A DNA stretch of 64,000 nt from Siphonodentalium dalli. Lineage: Eukaryota > Mollusca > Scaphopoda > Gadilida > Siphonodentaliidae. Positions 35,418 to 46,076 of this stretch are shown here, piece by piece. The position numbers and the translations under genes were made by a program. A model generated the notes under the pieces. It searched no databases and was not told the origin of the DNA. It saw only the letters and a program-made list of their open reading frames with translations. The stretch lies in NCBI GenBank assembly GCA_032622095.1, contig CP136066.1, positions 66,782,278-66,846,277 of the forward strand. The letters run 5' to 3'. The number at the start of each line of letters is the position of its first letter. Within the stretch, counting starts at the first letter, position 1.

Positions 35418-37085
35418 TGTTATCAGTCAGTAATTGTTCTCCGAAATGGTCAGACGCCTTATTATAAATATCCATTGAAAGAGATCATTTTGAAATGCAG
35501 ATTTCATTATACAACACAAGGGCCGGTCCGAAGGGTGTTCGGTTTAGAGAGGTTTTACTGTACTGAATATCGTTTCATATTAGCTGTGCTGTGATAGCAT
35601 GTTGATGCCTGTTAATATGATCTTAAATACACTTTGTTGACACGATTTCATTTGTTGTTGGACTTACTTTATAGGTTAAATCCAGCGGTTCAACAGATAT
35701 ATATATATCACGTCACTGCATATCTACATTGAAACCATCAGCAAGTTGTCTACCAGAAAATAAATATGTCGTACCAATTAATAGCAGGTTCTGGCGGTCA
35801 AGTACCAAAGCAATCCAATGATCGTTTCTCATAAAGAGCGTCTATGCTTTCGTTTCCCAAAACCGGTTGACAATATTCAGTTGTCGCCCTTCTTCTCGGG
35901 AGATATTGATATTTGTCCACTCGAACGGAATGTTTCGCGATGAGCACAGCTTCGATGGAGACATTCCATTCTCGACCGGGTGAAAAATCTCAACATCACC
36001 CGCACGATGTTGCACTGAGTAATCGTATCGGACGAGTGTCTTGCCTTCTCTCGCGATTATAGTTTCAGTAACTTCGTATCGTCGTAGGATGTCTATTCAT
36101 ATATAAGTTAGTCAAGATGTTATGATTTTGATAACCGCCGTGCATTTAAAATCATGTCGGTGGTTAAATCGTCAAAATTGGTCAATGCAATAAACCAATG
36201 AAATGATGTTCTTCTGCAATTGGCATATCTATGGACGGCGAAGCCACAGTGACGCACAGCTACGGGCATAGTCCTTTCATTCCGACGCAAACCAGCTTGT
36301 GAAATCGGTAGGAATAATACTGATTTACGTCGAAACACGATCGCCTTATTCTTCTATAGCGGACTTTAAGCGTAAATCACCGCTCATATAAAATCACCAA
36401 TACCGGTGTATTCCATGCAAAATACTTATGCTATTTGTTCTGAACTCCACAAGAGTTGGCAACTGAAAGTATTAAATTTAATATGGAAATATAGTTTCAT
36501 CACAATGTTTACACAATTTCAAAAGAAAACGAACTCATTTGACCTCGCGAACTTCGTAACAGTTCGGGTCTTCTCAAGACGTAATCATACAAATCAAATG
36601 TGAGATTATTCGAATGTATACGGCATATTCTGTTCTAAGTTTAACACCAGTTAGATTATAATACATAAACACTAATAACTGTTCTCAGGAGCATACGGTT
36701 TTTTTCGTCGAGTGAGATGCGCAGGATTATTTTTACGAGGCGCCAGCCGAGTGAAAATAATCCGCGCAACTCACGAGAGGCGCCACTACGCATAAAAGTT
36801 TACTTTTGTGTTTATGATATTTGCTATGCCAGTTTGTAATATCCAAGCCACAACGAAACACATGGTTAGACCCAATATGTTCTTATTAAAGCTACAACAA
36901 CATCAGTCATTTGTGTTATAATAACGCGCAAGGAACACCGAATGATCTTGAGTGTAGGATAACACGTTCGGTCTTCTGGAAGTGGATATATGATTTATAT
37001 TTTGATGTACAAAGTTGGTGAAGACATAAGAAATCATTATGACCCAATAATAACTCAATATTTTCGACTCATGTAACAATATAAA

Positions 37086-37208
37086 AATGGTGACCTGGCT
37101 CGAGGGCAACATTGCGGATTGTCTCCCCGAGGAACCAATGTCTCCCGATGCCACATTGGTTCCAAGGGGAGACTATCGGCAATGTTGCCCTCGAGCCAGG
37201 TCACCATT
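37086..37208. repeat. 123 bp inverted repeat (long hairpin)
   Basis: The left arm 'aatggtgacctggctcgagg...' pairs with '...cctcgagccaggtcaccatt', with arms of about 55 bp and few mismatches, and about 13 bases between. Both strands have spurious open frames across it. Confidence 0.85.
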
Positions 37209-37672
37209 GTTTTTATTATACCGAATAACCATGTCAGCAGTTCTGAAAATTTAACCGGTATCCAAGATGTTAATTTTGAAGAATGCGGAAGTCGTCTGAA
37301 TCGTGACGATTTGGGGTTTCCGGTTTGAATGTCACGGTCAAAATACGTCATAAATTTTCGTTCGGGTGCCTCCGTGAACATGTTCGGGCTCTTTCTGTCG
37401 GAGCGGTAAACATTGCAAAAAATGGTGACCGGCAATGTTTCATGGGCGGGAAACATTGCAAATTGTAAAATCACACCCTATGGGAAATTAACATAGGCTT
37501 TTAATATGAGGTATAATAATTTGTATTGATTTGTATGATAAAGTCGATTAAAATTGCGAAAACGTCCGCTGTAGAAGAGTAAGGCAACAGTGCTTCGGTG
37601 TAAACCATCACCAGGTTATCACTACCGATTTCACTCTCTTGTTTATGTCGAATGAAACCAGGACTAATGCAG

Positions 37673-37835
37673 GGACCACTGGGTTTGTGGGACCGCGCTC
37701 AATATAACACATATAATGTCAAATATGTTGTTTACCAGGATGGGGACTACTGCTGGAACAGTCAGCCACAAGGACCACACACGTGCTCGTGTGGTCCTGG
37801 ATTCGTGGGAGCATGCTGCCAACAACCCCCTGCAG
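37673..37835 (+). CDS. gene 2 exon 2: short EGF-like/Cys-rich segment
   Basis: The acceptor 'gactaatgcag' gives a codon-phase start matching exon 1; the alternative acceptor 11 bases upstream would be out of frame. The donor is ctgcag|gtgagg, leaving one base. The translation begins GPLGLWDRAQYNTYN and then has GDYCWN, TCSCGPGFVGACCQQ. The C.C.PGF.G.CC pattern resembles the end of an EGF domain. The first half is not assigned to a family. It links the PAN exon to the three Cys-rich modules. The pyrimidine tract before the acceptor is modest, so the exact start is less sure than the coding call. Confidence 0.68.
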
Positions 37836-39004
37836 GTGAGGGTGATACATATATGGAGTTAGAAATCGGAGATGACATACGTTTTTATTAATTACGAGAT
37901 ATAGGTTAATTTATATGCAGCCCATTTTACTTATTAGTATTCAAGTGTATAACAAAACGCTTTGAACGAGATCTCAGACGTGCCAAATGGAATATACAGA
38001 CATATATCGTGTTTGATATTGCATTTTATCATATGACTTGCCGAGACTTGCGTCTTTTATTGGGCTTCATGCATTTCATAATAATCAGGTGTTATTAGTT
38101 ATTAACACCGTCCATTTATTTGATTGGTCAATTGTTCGAAGCGTCTTTGCGATTGGCTGTCACCTAAAAGTTCTAGGTCAAATTCATGTGTGTTTAAATA
38201 TAACTATTTCAAAATAAGCCCGCGCTTGGTGACACAGACTATGATAAATCATACCAAGGCTACACTGTTCCCAACACTCATAACTGGATAGTCTGACTAT
38301 TAACGATACATGTAGGTCAGACACTTTAAGGATAATACAATCGCTTACCAGCTAAAGTTTCAATAATTTCAATGAAAACGTTCGAACAAGATAGACAATT
38401 CGATGTTCACAAGAATGCATTGGAAATGAACCATACAGTAAAAAAAGCCCTCTACGTTCAAACGGATTTGTTTTAAAATATTTGGAATAATAAAATACTA
38501 TGTAAATTATATAGATTTTGGATGTGTAACTGGAGGTCATACATCCCAAATACTTCTCTAAAGACCCACATAATTCTCAAGTCACAATATAAACTTATTT
38601 AATGATAGCTTTTGGAATTCCGGTGGTTACAATTGCCATGCTTGCTACTCTGAGACTGTATATGCCATGCAGACCTACATATCGCATCCACTGACATGCA
38701 TATTGAGATGTACGGCAAACGTCATTTGTATTTATCGTCACAAGATCAGCGAATACTAACAAAGAATTGTCACATTCACTGATAAATTTTGATTAACTGA
38801 GGATATGTTCAACGATTTTCTGTCGGTAATGATTATTGGTCCAACACATTTATTGTTTGTTAATGTTTGGCCTTTCCACTGTTCGTGAACTGTTCAACAC
38901 ATTTTCCATTTTTTTTAATTTGTTGTTAAACTGCCAGTAATGGATAACGGTCTTCAGCACCTCCCATATACCCCTGCTAACGAATAATCGTTCAAACACT
39001 GCAG
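37836..39004 (+). other. gene 2 intron 2
   Basis: AT-rich, no repeat or exon recognised. Confidence 0.5.
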
Positions 39005-39127
39005 GTTTACAGTACGGAGATTGGTGTTGGCTGACCTGTCAATCTGCGAATACTTACTGCAATGATGTAACAGACATGTGCGATTGCATCGCGCATCACC
39101 ACGATGTTTCAGGGAACTGCGAAGCGA
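39005..39127 (+). CDS. gene 2 exon 3: first six-Cys module (EB-like)
   Basis: Acceptor 'cactgcag' and donor gcga|gtaagtg. Two leading bases complete Gly with exon 2. The translation has LQYGDWCWLTC, ANTYC, DMCDC and SGNC, six cysteines spaced GD.C...C......C......C.C.........C. Exons 4 and 5 carry the same pattern; exon 5 has the same 123 bp length, and all three are symmetric phase 1-1. This points to exon duplication. The spacing is like EB or EGF-type disulphide modules in invertebrate secreted proteins. A shorter alternative acceptor (tttacag, 39012) is out of phase. Confidence 0.75.
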
Positions 39128-40333
39128 GTAAGTGTGTCAACTCATTGACTCTTTCCGCGATTTGATTTACTACAATTGCATGGTATAGTCTTCATCGGTA
39201 GGGATGCGTGATAATGTAAGTAGACGTGGACAGAGGCACACCATTATCAGGTCAGACACACCCTGAATTCCACTATTATAGTGGTATATGACCATAACAT
39301 ATTCACGTTTCCTTTATTTGCATCTGGAATAGAAGACGGCCCATACCAGTGCACATCCCATTTTACTCTTAACAATATCGCAGCGAATGAACAGTCTTCC
39401 GACAAAATACGTTGTGCAAAATCTTTTGCGTCAGCTTTGTTATTCAATAATATTACTAATATATGCAGTTCTAAATGACAATAACAGGATGACACAATCG
39501 CTCCTTCATAACAACATTTTGACTAATTGAATGCTATTTGAGTTGCTTATCGTGTGCCGTCATGATTAATCATTCTCTTGGACAAAATATATGTATGATA
39601 CCGATTTAGTGCGACACTAATTTTGAATAATTTGTGTGAAATATGATTTTGGATTATACCTCTTTGATCAAATTCACAGAACGGTAATGGTCATATACAC
39701 TATAATAGTGGAAATCAGGATATGCCTAACCTGATTATGGGTTCTCATCAAATCATATGTATTTTTAGATAATGAGTGCAAGACAGCATTGATGAACTTA
39801 ATAACACGTAAATGTGGTATACACTTTATCAATAGAACACAGAACAGCGTGGCATGGTCGCTAACCAACGTAAACCACCCTGATTCTCGTCGTTGGTCAG
39901 AGGGACATCCGTTCCATCCCTGTTGTGTCCATACCAAGAGAATCAAAGGCGATACTGATATCATCAATGGCGATGATAATAAATATCAGCGCTGATCAGC
40001 ATTATGTCTTTATTATTATAATCATTATCAACGTCACCACCCAACAGCAATATCAACATCATCGCCGCAGCCACCACCACTATAATCATCATCACCATCA
40101 TCACCGGCGGCATCGTGATAATCATCAGTACCACCATCATCGCCATCAGTATTGACATGATCATCATCACCACCGTCGGAATCATGATGAAGATGATGAC
40201 CATCATCATCACCGTCTGCATGATCATCAGTACCACCAATACCATCAGTGCTGACCAGCATTATGGCTTTATTATTATTATTAACACAAGTATCCTCACC
40301 ACCAGCAATACCAACATCATCGCCGCAACCACC

Positions 40334-40367
<34 letters not shown>

Positions 40368-40584
40368 CCGTCGTCATCATCACCGTCGTCATAATGATGA
40401 TCATCAGTACCACCATTATCATCATTATCACCGTCGTCATCATGATGATCCACCATCAGTATTGTCTACATCATCACCATCATCATCGTCGTCGACCACA
40501 TCATTCACCAATACAACTGACATCGTCTACTGAAATAAGAGTCAGACCTTTTCATATTGATATTCCCTCACGATTTTTGTGCAG
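39128..40584 (+). other. gene 2 intron 3 with ATC/ATG trinucleotide block
   Basis: The 3' half (39985-40505) is almost wholly CAT/ATC trinucleotides. The rest has no recognised content. Confidence 0.5.
39985..40505. repeat. imperfect (ATC)n/(CAT)n tract with a roughly 250 bp internal duplication
   Basis: Dominated by atc, cat and acc triplets. The phrase 'gctgatcagcattatgtctt' near 39990 recurs as 'gctgaccagcattatggctt' near 40252, each followed by similar 'aacatcatcgccgca.ccaccacc' text. Long frames on both strands (poly-His/Ile or poly-Asp/Met) are artefacts of the triplet repeat. Confidence 0.85.
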
Positions 40585-40722
40585 TGGTCGGCTCGGTGTT
40601 GGGAGACGAATGCTATCTACAGTGCCAGGCAGCTAACACGGAATGCGACCAAGTGACGTACGAATGTGAATGTCAGCAGTACTACCAGGTCTCTCTGATC
40701 AGCCCAGGGTCCTGCGATCAAG
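40585..40722 (+). CDS. gene 2 exon 4: second six-Cys module
   Basis: The acceptor 'atttttgtgcag' leaves two bases that complete Met with exon 3. The translation has LGDECYLQC, ANTECDQVTYECEC and PGSC, aligning cysteine for cysteine with exons 3 and 5, with a longer loop before the last Cys. No GT donor exists where phase and homology require it. The exon would end at caag|gctagt, a GC donor, leaving one base in the expected phase. If that donor is not used, the frame meets TAG four bases later and makes a truncated protein without the lectin domain. Confidence 0.7.
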
Positions 40723-40728
40723 GCTAGT
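40723..40728 (+). other. putative GC-AG splice donor of exon 4
   Basis: The sequence aag|gctagt takes the place of a GT donor. GC donors are a known minor class and usually have strong consensus around them. Here +4, +5 and +6 fit (a, g, t) and +3 (t) does not. Phase 1, as at the ends of exons 2, 3 and 5, supports use of this position. Confidence 0.5.
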
Positions 40729-42462
40729 AGCAATCAATGCACATTATTTCTCCAGTGAATTGACCTGGTTGTAGTATGATGTCGCGTTGAATAGGTCCGA
40801 TAGTTGGGTGAAACCAATCGCACCGGGGGGCGAGTTTGGTCCAGCAATCTGACCACTTCAACACATGATGAGGCGACCACATATTTCAATCGCTATATGT
40901 ATTATATTGTTCTTCCAATCCGTCCCGCAACGTACTACCCAGCTAACACGTATCGGTGAACTTGTGTGTAATGGTAGCTTTACCACGGATTGTGTATAAT
41001 TTTAGTTCTGCTAGTGCCGGGGGGTGGTGACGCAATGTGTCACTCAACTAATACGCAATGATATGTAGCAGTTGAAGTCAAAATATATTGTGGCAATCGG
41101 CTGAGTTATATCGGGTTATAAATTCGAAGGATCAATCACCATAGTTTATTCTATTATAACCAACCCTGAGCTAGCATCCAAACAAAATAAACCATGTTTA
41201 TGATTGGACATTTTTCTAAAATGGCGGTTTAATGTCCACAAGTTAAACGCCATAACCGACAAGCGGAATCTCTCTTATTCAGTTGAAGTAATGCAGATAT
41301 TTGTAGTTATGTCAACTTATGATTTGTGTAAAATTGTTTTATGTGGAGGCAAGTATCAAACAATAGAGGGATTCACAGTTCACATCGGTATTGGATAGAA
41401 ATAGTTTATTTAGTATTCATGTCCAGGACGTATTTAACAAAATAGTTATTTGAGTTTCATATTCAAGAAATACACTAAATATGGACAATGAACCGAATCC
41501 AGACTGCTGGTAATGATTACAGTACCCATAGTGATAGCAAATTCGCAAACAAAGTTGATACAGTATTACTCACGATGATATGGAAACGTTATCTCTAAAA
41601 AAAATTAAAAACCCACCTTGTCGATGATAACTTTCCATCAAACTTTATGCAACATAGTTAGTCTTGAATTGGAATATAAAACAATGGTTTGTCAAACGAT
41701 AATGTGTATTGATATACATATGGCATTGTTACTGTTACATCTTGAGTGTTGTCAACTGTTGCCGCGAATGATTCTGTCAGACGAACTGGGATAGGCATTA
41801 TTTATTTATGACAGGTCATAGGAAATTTGTTGATCGAATGTGCAGCTGCAATTGCAATTGAACCGCAAGGTGAAACACTGTATAATCCAGCCAAAATATG
41901 GTTTTACATATTCAAAGTGTGCACAGAAATGATTTTAAATTGGGTCGAAGCAGCGCATAATTGCATTAAACATATTGAAATTTCGCTTCGAGATATGTGT
42001 GTAAATTTCTTAATTTGGTATTTTTGCGGGTTGACCAAATTTCGCGATAGGCTTGAATGGGTGGGGTCAAGAATCGGGGGCATATTTTGCAACACTTATA
42101 AGAACTAATATGGCCATGTGGCATATAAAAATAACCACACGTGACCCCCACTTGTCGGCTGTATGAACATAAAGTGAATAATATGTTACTATAATTAGGA
42201 TAGCGTCCAAAATGGCCGATAACAACGCGAATCAGCAGGTGATTTTTCGACATGCAATATTTATTAACAAAGTGATATATTCTCTGTTTGTTCCATAATA
42301 GAAAGTACCTATCAGAACATCAAATGTTTTGATCTGGTGGAGTATTATCTCTACGGGCGGAGCCAGAGAAGGAGATCGATAGCGTGATCTATTTGGAGGC
42401 TGATTGTGAAGGATGTTCAATGCAAGCATTCTTCATTAATCCTCATCGTTCGAATTTTTCAG
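40729..42462 (+). other. gene 2 intron 4
   Basis: No exon or clear repeat was recognised. An open frame at 41827-42108 resembles no family known to me. Confidence 0.45.
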
Positions 42463-42585
42463 GGGTCCGAGCTGGTGATGTATGCGGCGCCACATGCTAT
42501 TCCTCCAACACAAAGTGTACAAGTCATGTATGTGTGTGTTACCCGTACACATACTCTGCAATGGGCTCTGGTGACTGTGCTTACG
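42463..42585 (+). CDS. gene 2 exon 5: third six-Cys module
   Basis: Acceptor 'cgaatttttcag' and donor tacg|gtgagt. Two leading bases complete Gly with exon 4. The translation has AGDVCGATC, SNTKC, HVCVC and GSGDC, the same six-Cys spacing as exons 3 and 4, with the shared GD.C and NT.C positions. Its 123 bp length equals exon 3. The last base joins 'at' of exon 6 to make Asp, followed at once by the first CTLD cysteine. This fits a stalk of three disulphide modules carrying the lectin domain. Confidence 0.78.
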
Positions 42586-43919
42586 GTGAGTAGATGCGGG
42601 CATTTACTATATTTGGTGTGAACAATATTTATTCCAAACAAATAAAATGGTTTAAAGTGATGTGAAACACTCCACTGAGGTGTTTTGAACGAAATAACAA
42701 CGAATCATGCCAAAATAAGTTATTTTAATAAATTTGATATCAAAATAGGCAGAAAACAGCTTCATCGTAATAAACTAATCACGTGCAGTGACTATTTTTA
42801 GCGGAATCATTACCGTAAAGTTTATGCTCAATAATGCGTCCCGAATAAAGTAGTAAATATTTACATTCGTGCGTAGTTATAACGTTTTGTTCTCTGAAAT
42901 GGTACTGTCGGTGTGGTTGGAATATTCGAATATCTTGGTTGATTGCTATGTTCTTTCAATGGATATAGTGTTTGGATACTAACTTATCAATTTTATTTAC
43001 TGAAATAAGTCCATAATATGTCTTTAACAAACTTTAAGTGATTGGCTGATTGGAATGGGATGATACAAAAACCTGTTGTAACTTTTTTGAAAGTACATAT
43101 ACTCTCCATTACTGTATTTATAACGGTCTACCGTAACAACTAGGATATTTACAGACGAACGTTTCAGGATTGGCGATTTCATACGCGTGGCAACATTTTG
43201 GGAATGTGAGGCTGAAAGACAGATTTTTCGGATAATTTGATTTGTTTAGTGTAATTATGATATTTTCCGATGTTTGTCGTCATAATTGGATGCTATTTAG
43301 TATAAATTGTGTTCTTTTTGATCTATGAGTATGGAATTTTCAGTCTGATTTTCGACTCAAATGATAATCTGTCGAAATGATCATGTTTTCCAGTTGGAAT
43401 ATTGTAGCCTATTAATATTCCCATAGCTGGGAGTTAGTAGAGTTAACAGAGCTATATTTGAATGGAAATTTGTGACATGACCCTTGAAACCGAAACACTC
43501 TAACCATACTCACTGAACGGGTAATTGTTAAATCTGAATAATCCTTAAAAAGAACTACTGACTAATGAGTATTTTGTAAATAAAGGATTCATACTACATT
43601 GACTAGCGGAATACGAGACATTAAAGTCAATTGGTTTGAGCAAGATTTGTATGCATGTATAAGCAGTGTATGGATATGCTCAATACGTATTTTAATGTCC
43701 AACGATTTCCCATTAAAGCGAATGACAACTTAATTCACGTTTATGCAACATGATGTCGTTTTACGACAATAATATTGGATTCACTTTTTATACCTCAACT
43801 TTTTCGAAAAGTAAAGGGGGATATTTTTGGATTGATTTTGTCCATCTATCCGTTTTGGTCGTTTGATTGTTGCCTCTCACCTAATACCTGTATTTTATTA
43901 ATTAGCTATAGGTTATCGG

Positions 43920-44036
43920 CCGCAATAAGTAGAACGCTGCCCGCGTCATAAGTAACAAATGTCGGCCAATAAGTAGAAAACGCGGCCAATAAGTAACAAA
44001 AAGTCGGCCAATAAGTAGAACACGCGGCCTGTAAGT
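43920..44036. repeat. short tandem repeat 'cggccaataagtagaac'
   Basis: About five imperfect copies of a roughly 23 bp unit: cggc, c-aataagtag or -aac, then a variable 'acgcgg' or 'aaagt'. Confidence 0.7.
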
Positions 44037-45424
44037 CAAGGTGACGTAAATGACGTCATACGTAATTAGCTCGATCGGCAAAGAATATTGGGTCGACGGA
44101 AGATAGATTGCAGTTGATTTCGGATGAATTACGGACAGTCACTTTTTTTTGGAGTAAATATACATGTACGTGGATGAACTACATTACATGTATTCGTATC
44201 AATATCATTCCCATGCAGTGGAAACTGACAGTACTGTGAAATCGCTGCAAGTTCTTCACAAAGTTCACAAGAATAAAAATTGCTGGAATAATTGTTAATT
44301 TAATAAAACACACAATGGTATATCTATGTTAATATATTTTATCTCACGTGACTATCTAAGTCTTATCCACGCTTGTGATTGGTTGATTTACATTCACTAT
44401 TATCAATAGTGTAGTCGAAGCCATAGTGGGCCTCCTAATTTTAGCACACCCACTATCGTTTGGAAAATCCAGAAATCTATTTTTAGCATGCCCACTATTC
44501 CGGGGAGGTAATTTGAAAGTCATCTCCGATTCGCTGCAAAAGTTCAACGTGTTTTTGTCCGAAATGTCTTTGTAATCGACAACTAGAGCATAATAACTGA
44601 TCGTAAGCAAATTCTTTATGTTATTACTTGCGCCAGTCCATGCTGGACGCAAGTAATGTTTTCGATCCGGATCTTTGTCTGTTTATTTGTCTGTCCTTCC
44701 GCGAATATGTTACATCATACCGGAAGTACATACTGTAAATAATGCACACGCTAATATGAGATGGTTGCATCAATTGTAATTTAAATCCACATATATTCTT
44801 AATTTGCATCGTTATCTGGTTTTATTTTGATAATAAATCGTTCATAAATGAACAATTTTGAATGATTTATTCCTGGAAACCGATCAAGACGCCATGACGT
44901 CACGGCGCACATCAGGACGTCACGAGCTACATGGGCGCGCAAAACACCAGACATGACTGCGTCGATGTCCAGACAGCTGAGACTCGTATTGCACGAACTG
45001 GCTAAACCATTCCATCTGCCAACAACTTCGTGTTTAATTATTAGAAATATATATATATATATACTGCATGAAAACAAAAGTGGGCAATAGTACTGCCCAT
45101 TAGAAGTCTATTTTATGTAACTTGAAACTCGAGGAAATGAGTTAAGATCAAGTCTAAAAAATACGTGCGGAATAGTTCTTTAGTTTTATAAATTGAGTAA
45201 AAGTTATACTTAAAACCCTTGTTAAATTCATGGACAGTTCCACTGTTTGTGGATTGCTGTCGTGGTGATGTATATTCGTATTTGATTTTTCCTCCTTCCT
45301 ATATCTACTTTTATCAGTCAAAATGTTCGTAAATCAGGATATTCTATGTTTGTGGTAAAAACCTAGCTATACATTTACGAAAGCGCATTAGGGCCACCGA
45401 AACACCACCACACTCCAAAATATA

Positions 45425-46075
45425 CAACGACTCGTGAAAATTGTTATAACGACTGACACCGTTATAACGACTTACAACGACTAGCAATTCGTTATAACGA
45501 GTTGTACTGTAAGTCGTTATTGCGACTTGCAAGTCGTTATAACGACTTGTTGGATGTCTTGGACCTGGCTACTATGAAAATTTGCAAGTCGTTATAACGA
45601 GTTGTAAGTCGCTTGAGTACGATGGGTCCTGCTACCTGGTCAACATGGTTCTCTCGTTGTAGATTGTGTAGTACGATGGGTCCTGTAAATGGATTGACAG
45701 TTCCACTATTTGTGGATATTCTATTTGTTTGGCATAAACCTAGCTATACATTTACGAAAGCACATTAGGACAACCCGAAACACCACTCCCAAATATACAA
45801 CTCGTTATAACGACGTGCAAGTCGTTATAACGTCTTCCAACAACTCCTTATAACGACTTACAACTCATTATAACTACTAGCAAGTCGTTATAACGACTTC
45901 CAACAACGATTTGTGAAAATCGTTATACGACATATAACTCATTATATCGACCAGCAATTCGTTATAGCGAGTTGTTACGATTTTCACAGCTCGTAGCGAG
46001 TAGTAAGTCGCTATTGCGACTTGCAAGTCGTCATAACGACTTGTTGGATGTCTTGAACCTTGAAAGTGGTTATAC
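45425..46075. repeat. cluster of CGTTATAACG palindromes with stray minisatellite fragments
   Basis: More than a dozen full or partial copies of 'aagtcgttataacgacttg' appear at 45425-45620 and 45790-46050. The block 45530-45549 is a perfect 20 bp palindrome (CAAGTCGTTATAACGACTTG). Pieces of the minisatellite ('gagtacgatgggtcctg', 'ctctcgttgtagattgtg') sit between the clusters at 45612-45690. The phrase 'ggacagttccactgtttgtggat' (45231) and 'ttgacagttccactatttgtggat' (45695) shows a degenerate duplication of about 465 bp. Confidence 0.75.
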
Positions 46076-46076
46076 C

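Larger units (their letters stand above)
28165..37672 (+). other. gene 2 intron 1, about 9.5 kb, transposon-rich
   Basis: It contains a 2.8 kb tandem duplication with LINE fragments (28491-33940), more LINE sequence to 34490, homopolymer G and C tracts (34855-35417) and a long inverted repeat (37086-37208). The segment 28216-28540 resembles 42649-43030 ('aaagtgatgtgaaacactcc', 'aagtccataatatgtcttta'), an interspersed repeat. No coding exon was recognised in 34500-37672. Confidence 0.55.

Noticed and set aside
35162-35475. Pro/Gly-rich open frames near the poly-C tract
   Set aside because: Made by homopolymer runs; no domain, no splice context.
37055-37474. Minus-strand open frame of 139 codons
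   Set aside because: Crosses a long inverted repeat, shows no family resemblance and no splice support.
39985-40505. Poly-His/Ile and poly-Asp open frames up to 173 codons on both strands
   Set aside because: All arise from ATC/CAT triplet repeats, which stay open in most frames.
41827-42108. Possible extra exon in gene 2 intron 4
   Set aside because: No acceptor and donor pair in the required phase and no resemblance to the six-Cys modules.
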